Origin: Cacajao melanocephalus
Lineage: Eukaryota > Chordata > Mammalia > Primates > Pitheciidae
Assembly: GCA_963573385.1 (NCBI GenBank)
Contig: CAUYLG010033162.1
Span: forward strand, 62,001 to 126,000
DNA length: 64,000 nucleotides
Direction of reading: 5' to 3'
Numbering within the stretch: position 1 is the first letter of the stretch; each line of letters starts with the position of its first letter. The notes under the pieces were generated by a model. The model worked only from the letters and a program-made list of their open reading frames with translations, was not told where the DNA came from and did not search any database. The position numbers were made by a program, and so were the translations under genes. This document shows, one piece after another, positions 24,501-35,395 of the stretch.

Positions 24501-25062
24501 GAACATCAGGTTGAGAGCAGATCAGGGCAGAGGGTGGGCTACGGTGTGTCCTGATTGGCCACCCAGCTGGGAGTTAACTGCAGCACTGGGATCCACGCCT
24601 GAGAGGTAAGTGGTAGTTGGGAGGACTGAACCTTTCATATTCGTGACTTTACCTACCTATGGCACCTACCTATTGTTTTTGGTGAACGCAACTATGCTGT
24701 TGGAAAGCATGAGGCATTTGTGTTTGTCTATCTCTCTGTCTTTCTCTTCCACCCTGGCTCTCCCACTGGGCTAAGAAAGGCCATCCTCCTTCCTTGTATA
24801 AAGAAATGTGGGCTCCCTCGCTCTGAGCTGCCTACTCTCACCTTTCCCTTTCTTGCCCACAGCCGGGGAGGATCCTAGAGCGCTGATTTGGAAGCATCTC
24901 TGCTGACTCAGAAGTCAGATAGGGAGAAGTCGGCTCACTCATGACTGCCGGACACCCGGAACTCCAGGTCCCAGATGCTACAGGCACTGATGATCGGAGG
25001 AGAGAAACAGGCTGTGATAACTAACACCTAATATTCAGTTGAAGTGAAGAGATCAAACCAAC

Positions 25063-25105
25063 CTTTTAACTGCTTCCTGATGGGTTTGCTTGATTCCAGC
25101 CATCT
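25063..25105 (-). CDS. PTPN3: PTPN3 coding exon 3 (residues 83-97, FERM F1 lobe)
   Basis: A very small exon of 43 nt encodes RWLESSKPIRKQLK plus the first base of a glycine codon. The W-L-x(3)-K-x-I-x(2)-Q arrangement is the start of the classical FERM signature, completed in the next exon by the FF-x(2)-D residues. The acceptor is CCAACAG|AGATGG. The donor is AAAAG|GTTGGT, which departs from GTRAGT at +3 and +4. Small size and a weak donor suggest that recognition depends on the neighbouring exon and short intron, or on enhancers. That last point is inference. Confidence 0.94.
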
Positions 25106-25181
25106 CTGTTGGACAAGAAAACATAAAATATAAAAGCAAACCGTGCAGGAGTTCAGCACATTCTTAAACAATGGCACTTAC
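25106..25181 (-). other. PTPN3: PTPN3 76-bp mini-intron between coding exons 2 and 3
   Basis: A complete GT-AG intron of 76 bp: donor GTAAGTGCC, a plausible branch site TGCTGAACT about 46 nt from the 3' end, a T-rich tract, and acceptor TTGTCCAACAG. This is close to the shortest length that human spliceosomes handle well. Read through in frame, it meets a TAA six codons in, so retention would truncate the protein at about residue 87. Confidence 0.95.
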
Positions 25182-25289
25182 AGGAGAGTCCACGGAGTCG
25201 TCATCATGCTGTAAACCAAAATATTCCTTCTCAGTCACACCCAGGTGGTTGTACGCCATATCCAGAAGAACCTGACCAGTGTCTTGTTT
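25182..25289 (-). CDS. PTPN3: PTPN3 coding exon 2 (residues 47-82, FERM F1 lobe)
   Basis: A 108-nt exon encodes exactly 36 codons, starting [11 protein letters not shown] and ending DDDSVDSP. It follows on in frame from the previous exon's phase-0 donor. The acceptor is TTCTAG and the donor CCT|GTAAGT. The sequence contributes the middle of the FERM F1 lobe, including the EKEYFGLQ strand that is typical of band-4.1-type FERM domains. Both ends are phase 0, so skipping would delete 36 residues without a frameshift, though it would probably destroy the F1 fold. Only 76 bp separate it from the next exon. Confidence 0.96.
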
Positions 25290-26774
25290 CTAGAACAAAA
25301 GAAATTATCAAGTGGGAAAAGTCTTAAAATAAATTAATTGGTGGTAAAAACATTTTTACTGTAGGCAAAAAAGAGTTAAAATAGTCAGAAATGCTATGCA
25401 CACACACTTCCCACCACAAGAAAAGCTTTAATAAATTGTAAGTTAAGAAGCCACACAGCACATATGGGAGGTAGGGCTAAGATAAACAACACCAACACAA
25501 TTTAAGACAATATGAGTTTAATTGTCTAAGATTTCTTCCTTCCTCCTTAGCTGCAATTCCGAAGTGATAATGTCTAAATCGGAAAACTCAGCTCTCATAA
25601 TCACAGTACATTCCCTGTGGCCTCCCGTGGATTATCCACAGTGAAATGCTAACCCCAGGGAGGTTTCTGTTGGCTCCTGAGGACACATCTGTGGTTCCTA
25701 CTCCTGGAGAAGCCACCGAAGTATATGTCCAGGAACGGAAAACTCTCACCTAACCGCATAAAGGAAGACCGCTAAAAATACTCAAATGCCATTCAAAATG
25801 CCCTCAGAGTGATTTGGCATGTGCCACCCGGTGGGCTTATCTCCCTCCCTGCTTCCCCTTCTGGTCATCTGAAGTGAGAAGCCGGAGGGCACGTTCAACT
25901 ACACGTCTTTCCAGAGCAGGACTCGATCGATTGCCTTCTCCACTCCATGTTTATGGGGCTGGCATGCTGCCGGAATGGAGACAAGCCCTTAAGAAGCTCC
26001 CTTTTCCTGCCCCGGATGTGCAGGCAGTGGCTGTAACACAGTGTCAAAGGCCGTCAAGGGCTATGAAACAGTTGAGGCACAGTAGACACCCAAGGGGACC
26101 ACACAAACGGTCATCTCAACTGGGGGCCTAGAGAAAGCAACCCCCAATTTGGGTTTGGGAGGAGGACAGGGCCAAGCATCAGCCCTCCCCTCCAGGCGCA
26201 CAAGCTAAAAAGAGGCCTTTGGATCAGATGGCCCGGCACAAAGGCCCATCAGTTGTGCACTGATGGCAAACAGCATGGAGTGTTTGGAAAACTGCAAATT
26301 CTACTTTAACAGGCAGACTTCGCAGGAATCCTTTGAACCAAACCGTTTAACTAAAAGGACAATATGAGTCAGAAATAGACCGTGTACAGAACAGGCCAAG
26401 GCAGCTCCTTTTTTTGAGTGCCTGAGAGCAGATAATGTTCCTGAAAATAGGTCACAGTGACCAGCACTGGAAGAATTAGATAACCGTCAGACCCCTTTTG
26501 CAGAGACTTCTTTGGGGCAGCCTCAGATGATCTGGTCTGAAGGGTGGGAACATGAGACATGCCTATTTCCTGAACATGCCCCCTTTCCTGCCCAAGAGCG
26601 CTTGGACCTCCTGCTCCTTCTAGCTAGGGCACCGTCCATCACAAGAGAATAACAACAGCTGGGGAAAGAACGACCCGGTCCACACGTCACACATTACCAG
26701 ACACTCCATATGTCAAAGAGCTAGCTGGTCCCCTTGCTGGAATTATTTATATATGATTTTATACATTTAATGTA

Positions 26775-27010
26775 TATTAACTATAATTTACTGAACATCT
26801 ACAAAGGAGCCAGACATTATGCCAAGGCACTTGTTATATATGATCCCTAATCTTTGCAGCAATTTGCAAAGTGTAGTAGTCATCACCATCTCCCTTGCCA
26901 GTGAGCAAAGGCACTGAGAGGCTCCGTGTCTTGCACCATCAGCCAAGGGACAGTCTGACTGCCTGACTCAGGTCTGTTTGATGCCAAAGCCTCTCTGTTC
27001 CCACTACATC
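26775..27010 (+). repeat. MIR
   Basis: 'Tttactgaacatctacaaag', 'agccagacattatgccaagg' and the closing 'cctctctgttcccactacat' follow MIR in sense orientation. Confidence 0.75.
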
Positions 27011-27545
27011 TCCTCCTCTGGCATGCATAATTCACACATACAGGTATCTATTCTGCATAATTCACCTGATTCTCAAGAGAAATTGAAATATAATAGAAAA
27101 AAATGGACATATAAAAAAATTTAAAAGTATAATAAAAAATTGAAATATTTAAAAAATCACATTTATAATAAGAACAATCCTTCTGGCCTGGCCCTGCCCC
27201 CAAGAGGTGATCTTGGCTGTACCAGGTCACCTCCAGAGCTCACTCCCTGGGCTAAGAATGACTGATATCCAAGTCAGCTTCCCTGACGCCTGCTCCAGGT
27301 CACAAGATGGGCTGGGCTAAAGGGTCTGAATGAGACTGTGCAGAAAATTCCTAAACATAGAAAGATATAAAGTGAAGTATATTCGAAATTGCAACCAGGC
27401 CCTCCAACTTCTCAAGTTCTGCATGACTCAGCTTTGAACCAGGCTGCTGGAAGCTTGGGGTGGCAGCCACGTGATAAGAACAATGACGTTCATCACTAAG
27501 AATTTCTGGGTGCTCACTATTCGCGAGGCTCTACTCTAAGACTTT

Positions 27546-27703
27546 TATTTTTTTCAGAGATAGGGTCTTGCTCCATTGCCCAGGCTGGAGTGCAGTGGTA
27601 AATCATAGCTCACTGTAACCTCAAACTCCTGGGCTCAAGGGATCCTCCTGCTGTGGCCTCTAAAAGTGCTGAGTTTACAGGCATTAATCACTGCACCCAG
27701 CCT
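27546..27703 (-). mobile_element. Alu monomer fragment, antisense
   Basis: Contains gcccaggctggagtgcagtg and ends catgcaccc-like ('cactgcacccagcc'). It is about 160 bp, so one arm joined to the end of the element. Confidence 0.85.
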
Positions 27704-27829
27704 GTTCTAAGGCTTGAGATGATGCTCACTCAGGGTAGGTGCTTGCCTTCTCCCCTTTTCACAGAGCTGATCACTCCTCCTTCTGCTGGGATTCTCAGAC
27801 CTTTACTCTTGGGTTCCTGGCCGGTCCTT

Positions 27830-28905
27830 CTCAGACTCCTTTAGTGCCTGCTCCTCACCTCTTCTACCCTTAGGAACCGTTCACAGTTTCCATCTACTTG
27901 CTTCTCAGGGGATCTCCTCCAGTTTCAGCTTGAAATACCATGCTTATCCTGGTGATATTCACATCTGTATCCCCAGCCTGGACCCATCCCCTGACCTAAC
28001 TCTTCTATCTCACACCAATCCTACACTGCTACATAGATGAATAACACGCCTCTCCACCGCCACACGCCCACAGAAGAATTGATGACTTCTGTCCTCAGAC
28101 CTGCTCTTCCCACAGTCTTCCCCATCTCAATAAACTGCAACTCCACCTTGCTGCATTGCTCAGGCCAAAAACCTGGGAGTCACCCTGAGGCCTCCTGTTT
28201 TCACATTCCAAATTCCATCTATCAGCAAACCCTACTGGCTCCACCTTCAAAGTACTTCCGGGTTCAGTTTCCTCTTAGTCAGCCCCACACAGCCACCATG
28301 TCCACTGGTCATCATCTCTGCCTTGGACTGCCACGTCAGTCTTTCAGCTCCTCCCTCCTATAGCTGACTGTGGACAGAGGCCCAGTGCTTTCCACCTCAT
28401 GTAGAAAAAAAATTGCCAGTGCCCTCAGAATGATCTACAAGGCTCCATACAATCCTCCACCCACTATCTCTGCCCTTATCTCCTGCTACACTACCCCCTG
28501 GCTCATTCCACTCCAGACTCCACAGAATTCTGCAAACATAGGGAGTGGGCTTTAGCCTCAGGGCCTTTGCACGGCTGTTCCTTCTCCCTGGGATGTGCTT
28601 CCTCCAGACGACCACACGGTTTTTTCATCTCATCAGTGGGGCCTTCTCAGGTCACTTCTATACAATGCTGACCTCACCCTGCCCTGCACCTCTCTCCCTC
28701 TTGTTCTCCTTTATTTTTCTGCAAAGCGCTTAATACCGCCTGACTCAGCACATATTTTTTTACGGCCTATCTTTCCCACTAGGATGTTGGCTTCAAAAAG
28801 GCAGGGATTTTGCTCTGTTTTGTGCACTGTTGCCATTTTTTTGTACGCAGAACAAAGCTTGGTTCACAGTAAGTGCTCAATAAACATGGGCTGAATGAAT
28901 ACATG
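27830..28905 (+). repeat. L2, long 3' segment (about 1.1 kb)
   Basis: L2 landmarks appear in order: 'aacctgggagtcaccctgag', 'tgatctacaaggctccatac', 'gcctttgcacggctgttcct', 'ggggccttctcaggtcactt' and 'agtaagtgctcaataaacat' with a gaatga-type end. Any protein-like reading in the 28.0-28.9 kb frames is derived from this element. Confidence 0.9.
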
Positions 28906-29195
28906 AGTTATATAGTAACAAACATTCATGTTCTTGTCAGGAAGAGGAAATACTGTTCAAGAACAGTTCTAAGACAGACAAACACACATTTTAACAAAGA
29001 AGCCAGACATACACTAAACTATTAGTGTACAGCACCTGGAAGAGACATTTGTGACCTTCATGGAACTTGTGTTGTCACAAAATTCTATGAAAGATTATGT
29101 TAAAAAGGAAATCATATATAAGACAAGGTTCTGTAGAAACAAAGTAGTTTCTTTTTAAGGGAAATATTTACAACGTTACCAAGAGAGCCCTAAAT

Positions 29196-29300
29196 CAGTG
29201 GTTCTCCAACTCCACAGCACATCGAGACAATTTGGGGAGAAATTACAACGCAGATTCTCAGGTCCCACCCCTCAGCGAGCAAGTTTCAAAATACCCAGGC
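29196..29300 (+). mobile_element. MER5-like DNA transposon fragment
   Basis: Begins cagtggttctccaactcc, the MER5 terminal inverted repeat, and continues with 'attctcaggtcccacccctc'. Confidence 0.75.
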
Positions 29301-29418
29301 AGGACAAGGGATTGACATCTATAACACACATTATAGGAGCTTCTGACATACTTTAAGACATGTTCACCAAGGCTGAGCAATCCAAAGTGGAGACGATGAA
29401 CTAATTAAAAACATTTTA

Positions 29419-29479
29419 AATTAAAATGGAAGCAGTCCTTAGTAGTTCATAAAAAAATTAAAATGCCTCCATTTTAATT
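29419..29479 (+). repeat. Short inverted repeat
   Basis: aattaaaatggaagc at 29419-29433 is matched in reverse complement by gcctccattttaatt at 29465-29479 with one mismatch and a 31-bp loop. Confidence 0.85.
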
Positions 29480-29503
29480 AAAAAAAATAAAATAACAACC
29501 TTA

Positions 29504-29809
<306 letters not shown>

Positions 29810-30789
29810 TCAGGTATATTTCAAGTGTTCAATTGCCACAAGTGGCTGGGGGGCTCCCTATGGGTTAGTGCAGGTGCAGAACATTTCCAGAATCACAGAA
29901 TAGTCTTTTGGACAGTCCTCCTGAGAGGACGTTTATTTCCAAACTGGCTTCTGAAGAAACAGGCCACAGGTGTATGTTGTAGTCCCCCTAGTTAGACTTT
30001 GGAGACACCTAACTAGACAACTGAATTTCCTTGCTGGAGTTTTCACTTCTTACAATGTTTCCTACCTACAAAAAACTGATGCCCTGACACTGGGGAAGAG
30101 TTGGAGGCCTGGGTGGTTGTGGAAGTGGGTGGAGAGGGGGGTGGAGGGCTGGGAAACATCCGTCTCTACTGCCCATTTCTACTATCTGCCAGGTGAGGGG
30201 CCCACACTCCCATGACCCTGGTCATCCACCGAGTCTTCTGAACTGACAGGGAGACACCTGCAGCCAAGGCACTGGGCCACTGCCCCATCCCTGCTGAAAA
30301 GGAGATACAGCAGCCACGGTGCTAAGACTCCATGCAAACTGCTTTCTCTTTCTGCTGGCATCAAGGTCCATGATCACCTGGGATTGGCAGTGGGCAAACT
30401 TGCAGGGGCTGTGCAGAAGACCCAGGTGTCAGTTTTGGTTACCTTTTACATTCTTGTGGCCTTTTATTGTTCCCTCAGTTGTTCTCTCATCCCCCGTCCT
30501 CTCTTCTGATGCCTTTCCTTGCATACTGAACTTTCTGGCTGGGGCAGACCCTGGCAGCCAGTTCAGGGTGGGGGCTGACCCTTTTAGGACTGGCCAGAGG
30601 ATGGGAGAGAAAGGCAAAGGTCATGGGCCCAGGTGATGACTGGGCAGGGTGGGCACCACAGGCAGTCACGGTCCTGCGGCTGGCCTGGGAGACTGGAGAC
30701 CTCATTTCTAGCACTGGCTCTGCCATAGGCTTTAAGTGGGATGAGCCAGGACCTCCCCAAGCCCTGCCATCTGTAAGGCTAGTCGTCTT

Positions 30790-30915
30790 ATAACCCACTA
30801 ACTCACACATTTAATGAGCACCTGCTGTGTGCCCAGCCTTGTGCCAGGGACAGGGGAAATAACACCCTTTCTATTCTTTCCTGTTTTCAAGGAGCTCACA
30901 GTTTCACGGGCAGCA
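30790..30915 (+). repeat. Ancient MIR/L2-class fragment
   Basis: 'Atttaatgagcacctgctgt', 'gtgcccagccttgtgccagg' and 'caaggagctcacagtttcac' are words shared with the unnamed family at 24145 and 59970. Confidence 0.55.
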
Positions 30916-30970
30916 TACACGCTAATCACTATGTAAAAAATGCAACCTGACATGGGCTCTAATGAAGCAA

Positions 30971-30972
<2 letters not shown>

Positions 30973-31010
<38 letters not shown>
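30973..31010 (+). repeat. (AC)19 microsatellite
   Basis: A perfect 38-bp dinucleotide run, likely polymorphic, 320 bp from the PTPN3 start-codon exon. Confidence 0.97.
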
Positions 31011-31012
<2 letters not shown>

Positions 31013-31330
31013 CACCATGACGTGCAGATGTTGGTGCTTCCGTGGAGTCCTCATCCACTTCCTGAACCAGTCTCCTTCAGAAGGCGGCTAAGGACTTCAC
31101 AGAAGCACCAACATCTGAGCATCAAACAATTCACATCACACAGAGGAAGGGGAAAGACCCTCAGGGTAGAGGTGAAATAGGGGCAAAATTTTCAACTATT
31201 TCCAGTGCAACCTCAGCATACAAGATCATAAGTTTTCATTTTAAAATATTTTTTCTTCATTTTGTAAGCCAAGAGATGAACACTGTTGGAAGCATTAATT
31301 CAGGAAAAATTTAAAAAGTAGAGAACTTAC

Positions 31331-31485
31331 AGTAACTTTAAAGGTCTGTACCAAGCCATCTAAAAAGCGGATGCTGCAGATGACTTCGGATCGAGTTTTC
31401 TCTTTGGGTAACTCTGAGGTGCGTATATTATTAATTCTTCCACCCAACGCACGTAACCGGGAGGTCATAACTATCATTGAATAAC
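31331..31485 (-). CDS. PTPN3: PTPN3 coding exon 1 (start-codon exon; residues 1-46)
   Basis: This exon encodes the N-terminus of PTPN3, a cytosolic tyrosine phosphatase that the FERM domain directs to the membrane-cytoskeleton interface. Coding starts at the ATG at 31468-31466 and runs 138 nt (46 codons), beginning [10 protein letters not shown], which I recognise as the PTPN3 N-terminus, and ending TFKVT. The acceptor is TTACAG before 31485 and the donor is GTAAGT after 31331 (phase 0). Seventeen bases of 5' UTR precede the chosen ATG inside the exon. A second in-frame ATG lies three codons upstream (31477-31475), but its context is weaker (T at -3, against G at -3 for the chosen start), and the known protein begins MTSRL. 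From about residue 29 the exon enters the F1 (ubiquitin-like) lobe of FERM. PTPN4 is the closest paralogue, but the N-terminal sequence fits PTPN3. Confidence 0.96.
31466..31485 (-). promoter_or_regulatory. PTPN3: Translation start context with two in-frame ATGs
   Basis: The 3' splice site is followed by GTTATTCA, then ATG ATA GTT, then ATG ACC. The first ATG (31477-31475) has T at -3 and the second (31468-31466) has G at -3, and both have A at +4. The second matches the known PTPN3 start, and leaky scanning past the first is expected. Confidence 0.7.
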
Positions 31486-31904
31486 CTGTAACATAAGATA
31501 TACCTGTTAGTACTTTGATATGCGAATCACCAGTTACTTGTGAATGCAGATACCTGTCAGATTTGATCGTCTCGATACCATCTGAGGGACTCACAGATAA
31601 TGAGAACTACATAGCAGATCATGTTTCCAATGGAGTTTTGACTTCTAAGCAAAGTGTATTGCTAAATTATACATTCATAGTACTACATGGCTTATTTGTG
31701 TGTCTTATTACCTCCCTGGTCTGAGGTACTATTTATATTTCCCTGGTCCTCCCTGGTCTGAGGTAAAATTTATATTTCTGATTTATATTTCCCAGGCTTT
31801 TAAATTTTTATTTATGTTTCACAATTTTTTGTATGTATGTGTTTACCTCTAAGGTTTTACAGAACTACACACAGTATAAATATGATTTCAAACATGAAAA
31901 GATT

Positions 31905-32625
31905 TATTGATAAACTGGTATTAAAATTAAAGGACCTCTATTCATTGAAAGACACCATTTAAGGCAGCAAAAAGGGAACTGACAGAGTGGAAGGAGATAC
32001 TGGCAATATATATGTCTACAAAGAATACATGAGGTGCTCCTGCTGACCTAGTGAGAACAGAAAACCCCGCAGAAAATAGGAAGAAAACAAAAACAGGTAC
32101 TCAACCACATTAGCTGTCAAAGAAATACAAATGAAACCCACAAAGCAACAGTACCACATGCCCACCAGAGAACCCCTACGATTCAAGACTGGCAAAACTA
32201 CAGAGGGTGTGCAGCAACCAGAACTCTCACGTGCTGCTGGTGAGAACGTAACTGCTGTACTATGGAAAACTGCTGAATGGTATCTACTAAAGCTGAACAT
32301 ATGCATTTATTATGCTATAACAATTTCAGTCATGGGCACACTCCCAGCAGAAAAATGTATATTCACTCACTAAAAGACACGTACCAGAATCTTGTGGGAG
32401 CGAAATTTTGAGTACATATGGACACCAAAGAGGGAATAATAGCCACCAGGGCCTACATGAGGGTGAAGTGTGGGAGGAGGGTGAGGATCGCAAAACTACC
32501 TATCGGGTACTATGCTATGACCCAGTTGACAAAATAATTTGTACACCAAATCCCCGTGACAGGCAATTTACCTATATAAAAACCTGTGCATGTACTCAGA
32601 ACTTATAAGTTAAAAATTTTTTTTA
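31905..32625 (+). mobile_element. L1 3' end (old primate/mammalian L1)
   Basis: The end of the degenerate ORF2 is followed by the L1 3' UTR landmark 'ggcctacatgagggtgaagt' and a terminal 'ctatataaaaacctgtgcat'. The coding part is broken by many substitutions and encodes nothing intact. Confidence 0.85.
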
Positions 32626-32639
32626 AAAAATCATGACAA

Positions 32640-33130
32640 TTCAAAGATTTGGTCCAAAATATGTATCTAATAATAATTTATAACAGTAACAAAAAAGAAT
32701 CTTCATAATAGTCCTAAACTGGAAAAGACCCCATCTATCAAATGTAGACTGGATAAATTGTGGTACAGTCATACCATACACTACTACACAGCAAAAGAAA
32801 GAAATGAACTACCACTACATGCAAAACATGAATCAGTTGCTTTAAGTTGAGGAAAAGACATGAGACATAATAGATTATCTGCTGCATGATTCCATTTATA
32901 TAAAGTTTACAAACAGGCAAAACTAATCGATGCTGACAGAAGAAAGGATAATGGTTACCTTTGTGTGTAGTGAGGGGAAGGGTTTTCTGGGATGCTTTTC
33001 ATATTCTATTTCTTGATGTGAGTGCCAATGACACTGGTGTAGTCACTTTGTGAAAATTTACCAAGCTCTACGCTTACGATTTGTGTAGTTTTCCATATGT
33101 ATGTTTTAATAACAAGTTTACTTTTTTTAA
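32640..33130 (+). mobile_element. Older L1 3' fragment
   Basis: 'Gactggataaattgtggtac' and 'gcatgattccatttatataa' match the ORF2-end and 3' UTR words of L1M-class elements. It directly adjoins the preceding L1. Confidence 0.75.
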
Positions 33131-33329
33131 AAAAGACAGTATAATATTTATAAAAAGGGAATTAGCATTCAAAATCTGACCATGGTATTAGGGAACAGTG
33201 AGGAAACTGGTTTAACTGGTGAATTCAATGGTGGAAAGGTAGGCGAACAGACTGGAAAGATGTGCAACTGAGGATGTGACTATATCACGTAGGTGGGAGG
33301 ATCTAGGCCTCTACAAAGAATACATGAAC

Positions 33330-33745
33330 CAGCAGGGTGTGGGGCTCACACCTGTAATCCCAGTATTTTGGGAGGCCGAAGTGGGTGGATCACCTGAGGT
33401 CAGGAGTTTGAGACCAGCCTGGCCAACATGATGAAATCCCATCTCTACCAAAAATACAAAATTAGCCAGGCATGGCGGCACACACCTATAATCCCAGCAC
33501 TCTGGGATGCTGAGGCAGACAGATCACCTGTGGTCAGGAGTTCGAGACCAGCCTGGCCAACATGGTGAAATCTCATCTTTACTAAACATACAAAATTAGC
33601 CAGGCATGGTGGCACACGCCTATAATCCCAGCTACTCTAGATGCTGAGGCACTTGAACCCAAGAGGCGGAGGTTGCAGTGAGCTGAGATCATACCATTGC
33701 ACTCCCTGGGCAAAAAGAGCAAAACTGTCTTGAAAAAAAAAAAAA
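33330..33745 (+). mobile_element. Trimeric Alu (duplicated left arm)
   Basis: The block gatcacctg.ggtcaggagtt ... gaccagcctggccaacatg occurs twice (33391-33428 and 33524-33562), each followed by an aaaattagcc linker, before a single right arm and A tail. Total is about 415 bp. Confidence 0.9.
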
Positions 33746-33879
33746 CAGTAAGTGAAGTAATTTTAAAAATCAAATTGGCTCAGGGAATGGCGAAGATATA
33801 AATCTGACGCTTTTCGGTCAAAGAGCGAATAAAGATGAAGGGCCTGAGAATAATTAATTTTTTATTAATTATCTGCAAA

Positions 33880-34225
33880 CTTTCTCTGATGGGCTAGGCC
33901 TCTGCATATGCTATTCCTTCTGCTTGCAAAGCTCTTCTGGCTCCTTTTTATCTGATTAATTCCAGTTCCTCATCAGTGCTCAGCACAAGCATCGCTTCCT
34001 CTGGGAAGCCTTCCCTGGCCTCCCTAACCAGTCACAGATTTGAGTGACAGAGTTCACTCACTAGTGCTCGTCCTCATTTCACACTTACAACTGATGATAT
34101 GTATTTAATATCTGCTTCTCCCACTAGATGCAAAGCCCCACAAGGGTAGGTCTGTTTTTGTTCACCGTACTGTCAAACCTAGGTCTGGTAGGCAGTTAGT
34201 AAATGCCCAAATGAATGGAAGGAAG
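33880..34225 (+). repeat. L2 3' end
   Basis: 'Cctctgcatatgctattcct', 'gggaagccttccctggcctc', 'tagatgcaaagccccacaag' and a 'gaatggaaggaagaatgaa' end match L2. Confidence 0.88.
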
Positions 34226-34346
34226 AATGAAATAGAAAACAAAGCCAAGATTTACAGTCTGCACAACAGACTATATAGCAGTACAACAGGTTAGACAAAC
34301 TTGAGAGAGAAGGATGGGGTGGGGTCTAAGTAGAAATTAGAGGGGG

Positions 34347-34481
34347 AGCCTGGTACGGTAGTGCCCACCTGTAGTCCCAGCTACTCTGGAGGCCAAGGTG
34401 AGAGGGCTGTTTGAGTCTAGGAGTAAGAGTCCACCCTGGGCAACACAGCAAGACTCTCTCTATAAAAAAAAAAAAAAAAAC
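34347..34481 (+). mobile_element. Alu fragment (right-arm type)
   Basis: Begins at gcctggtacggtagtgccca with the 'gtagtcccagctactctgga' arm and ends in an A17 tail. One monomer only. Confidence 0.85.
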
Positions 34482-34529
34482 CAAGAAAAGAAAGAAGGAA
34501 CGCAGATGGGAGAAGAGACAGATGTCCCA

Positions 34530-34680
34530 CAGACCAGTGCTTCTCACAGTGCAGTGTGTGTACAGAGTGCTTGCAGATCTCGTTAAAATGCAGACTCTGA
34601 TTCAAGTAGGTCTGGATAGGACCCAAGAGTCTACATCTTGTCTCCCGGGTAATGACCAACCTGCTGCTGCCAGGGTCCAT
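34530..34680 (+). mobile_element. MER5-like DNA transposon fragment
   Basis: 'Agtgcttctcacagtgcagt', 'ttaaaatgcagactctgatt' and 'agtaggtctggataggaccc' follow MER5A order. Confidence 0.8.
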
Positions 34681-35264
34681 TCTGGGAGAAGCAAGTCACA
34701 GGTAATAGGAAAATTACCTAATGTCAGGGTGGGGCCAGAGAAAAGATTTGCGAGTCAGTAGCAAGGAGTAGTGACTCAGCCCTCAAAAGGATGTGGCCAA
34801 AGCAGACTGGCCAAAGCAGACTGGAGAACCAAGAAACTTCAGGGAAAGACAGGGGGCAGCGATTAGGTGCAGAAAGTACATCCAGGAAGAGAGGCACTTG
34901 GTCTCTTTATCATTATATTTAAGAAGCTCCAAGTAAACCTCCCTCAGATAAGGATAGGGAATCTCAAATATTAATAAAAAAAAATGCCTGGGACTAACAG
35001 TGCAAAGAAACTTATTCAGTCACTTATAAAATTCCACCCACCCCACCACCTCCGCCTTGCCCTTTCCAGTGAAAATGTCATCAGAAGCAGGGATGCATTT
35101 TCTGAGTAATACAAAAAGTTATCAAAAGACAACAAATGTGTTCCATAATGCTTTAACCACATTGACTTTAAAATGTCAATTTTATTTTTTAGTTCTTGTC
35201 TAAGAATCTCAGGTGGGTTACAATTTTTTTCAAAAGGTACAATAGAACCATTACAAGTTGGTTT

Positions 35265-35395
35265 TAGTGGGAGGTGCACATCAGAATCACCTGGGGAGCT
35301 TTTAAAAACTGCCTGTCCCCACACCTCCCCAGTGGTGATTCAGCACCCTCGGGTGTGGCACAGAATCACTTTCCCTTTGGGAAGCCCTCAAAGTA
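35265..35395 (+). mobile_element. MER5-like DNA transposon fragment
   Basis: 'Gtgcacatcagaatcacctg' and 'gggagcttttaaaaactgcc' are MER5-type words; the 3' end reads 'tttgggaagccctc'. Confidence 0.7.

Larger units (their letters stand above)
22491..25062 (-). other. PTPN3: PTPN3 intron between coding exons 3 and 4
   Basis: A 2,572-bp intron with a GTTGGT donor and TAG acceptor. It has no Alu. It carries a MIR (22840-23055), an L2 tail (23640-23865), a TG10 microsatellite and an unnamed ancient repeat (24145-24500). Confidence 0.9.

Noticed and set aside
28037..28894. Several plus-strand open frames of 60-108 codons
   Set aside because: All lie inside the L2 3' segment and carry no protein-family pattern.
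31905..33130. Intact L1 open frame
   Set aside because: Only the 3' parts of degenerate L1 copies are present, with no continuous ORF2.
34411..34761. 116-codon plus-strand open frame
   Set aside because: Its first part is an Alu poly-A tail (KKKKK) and the rest is a MER5-like fragment.
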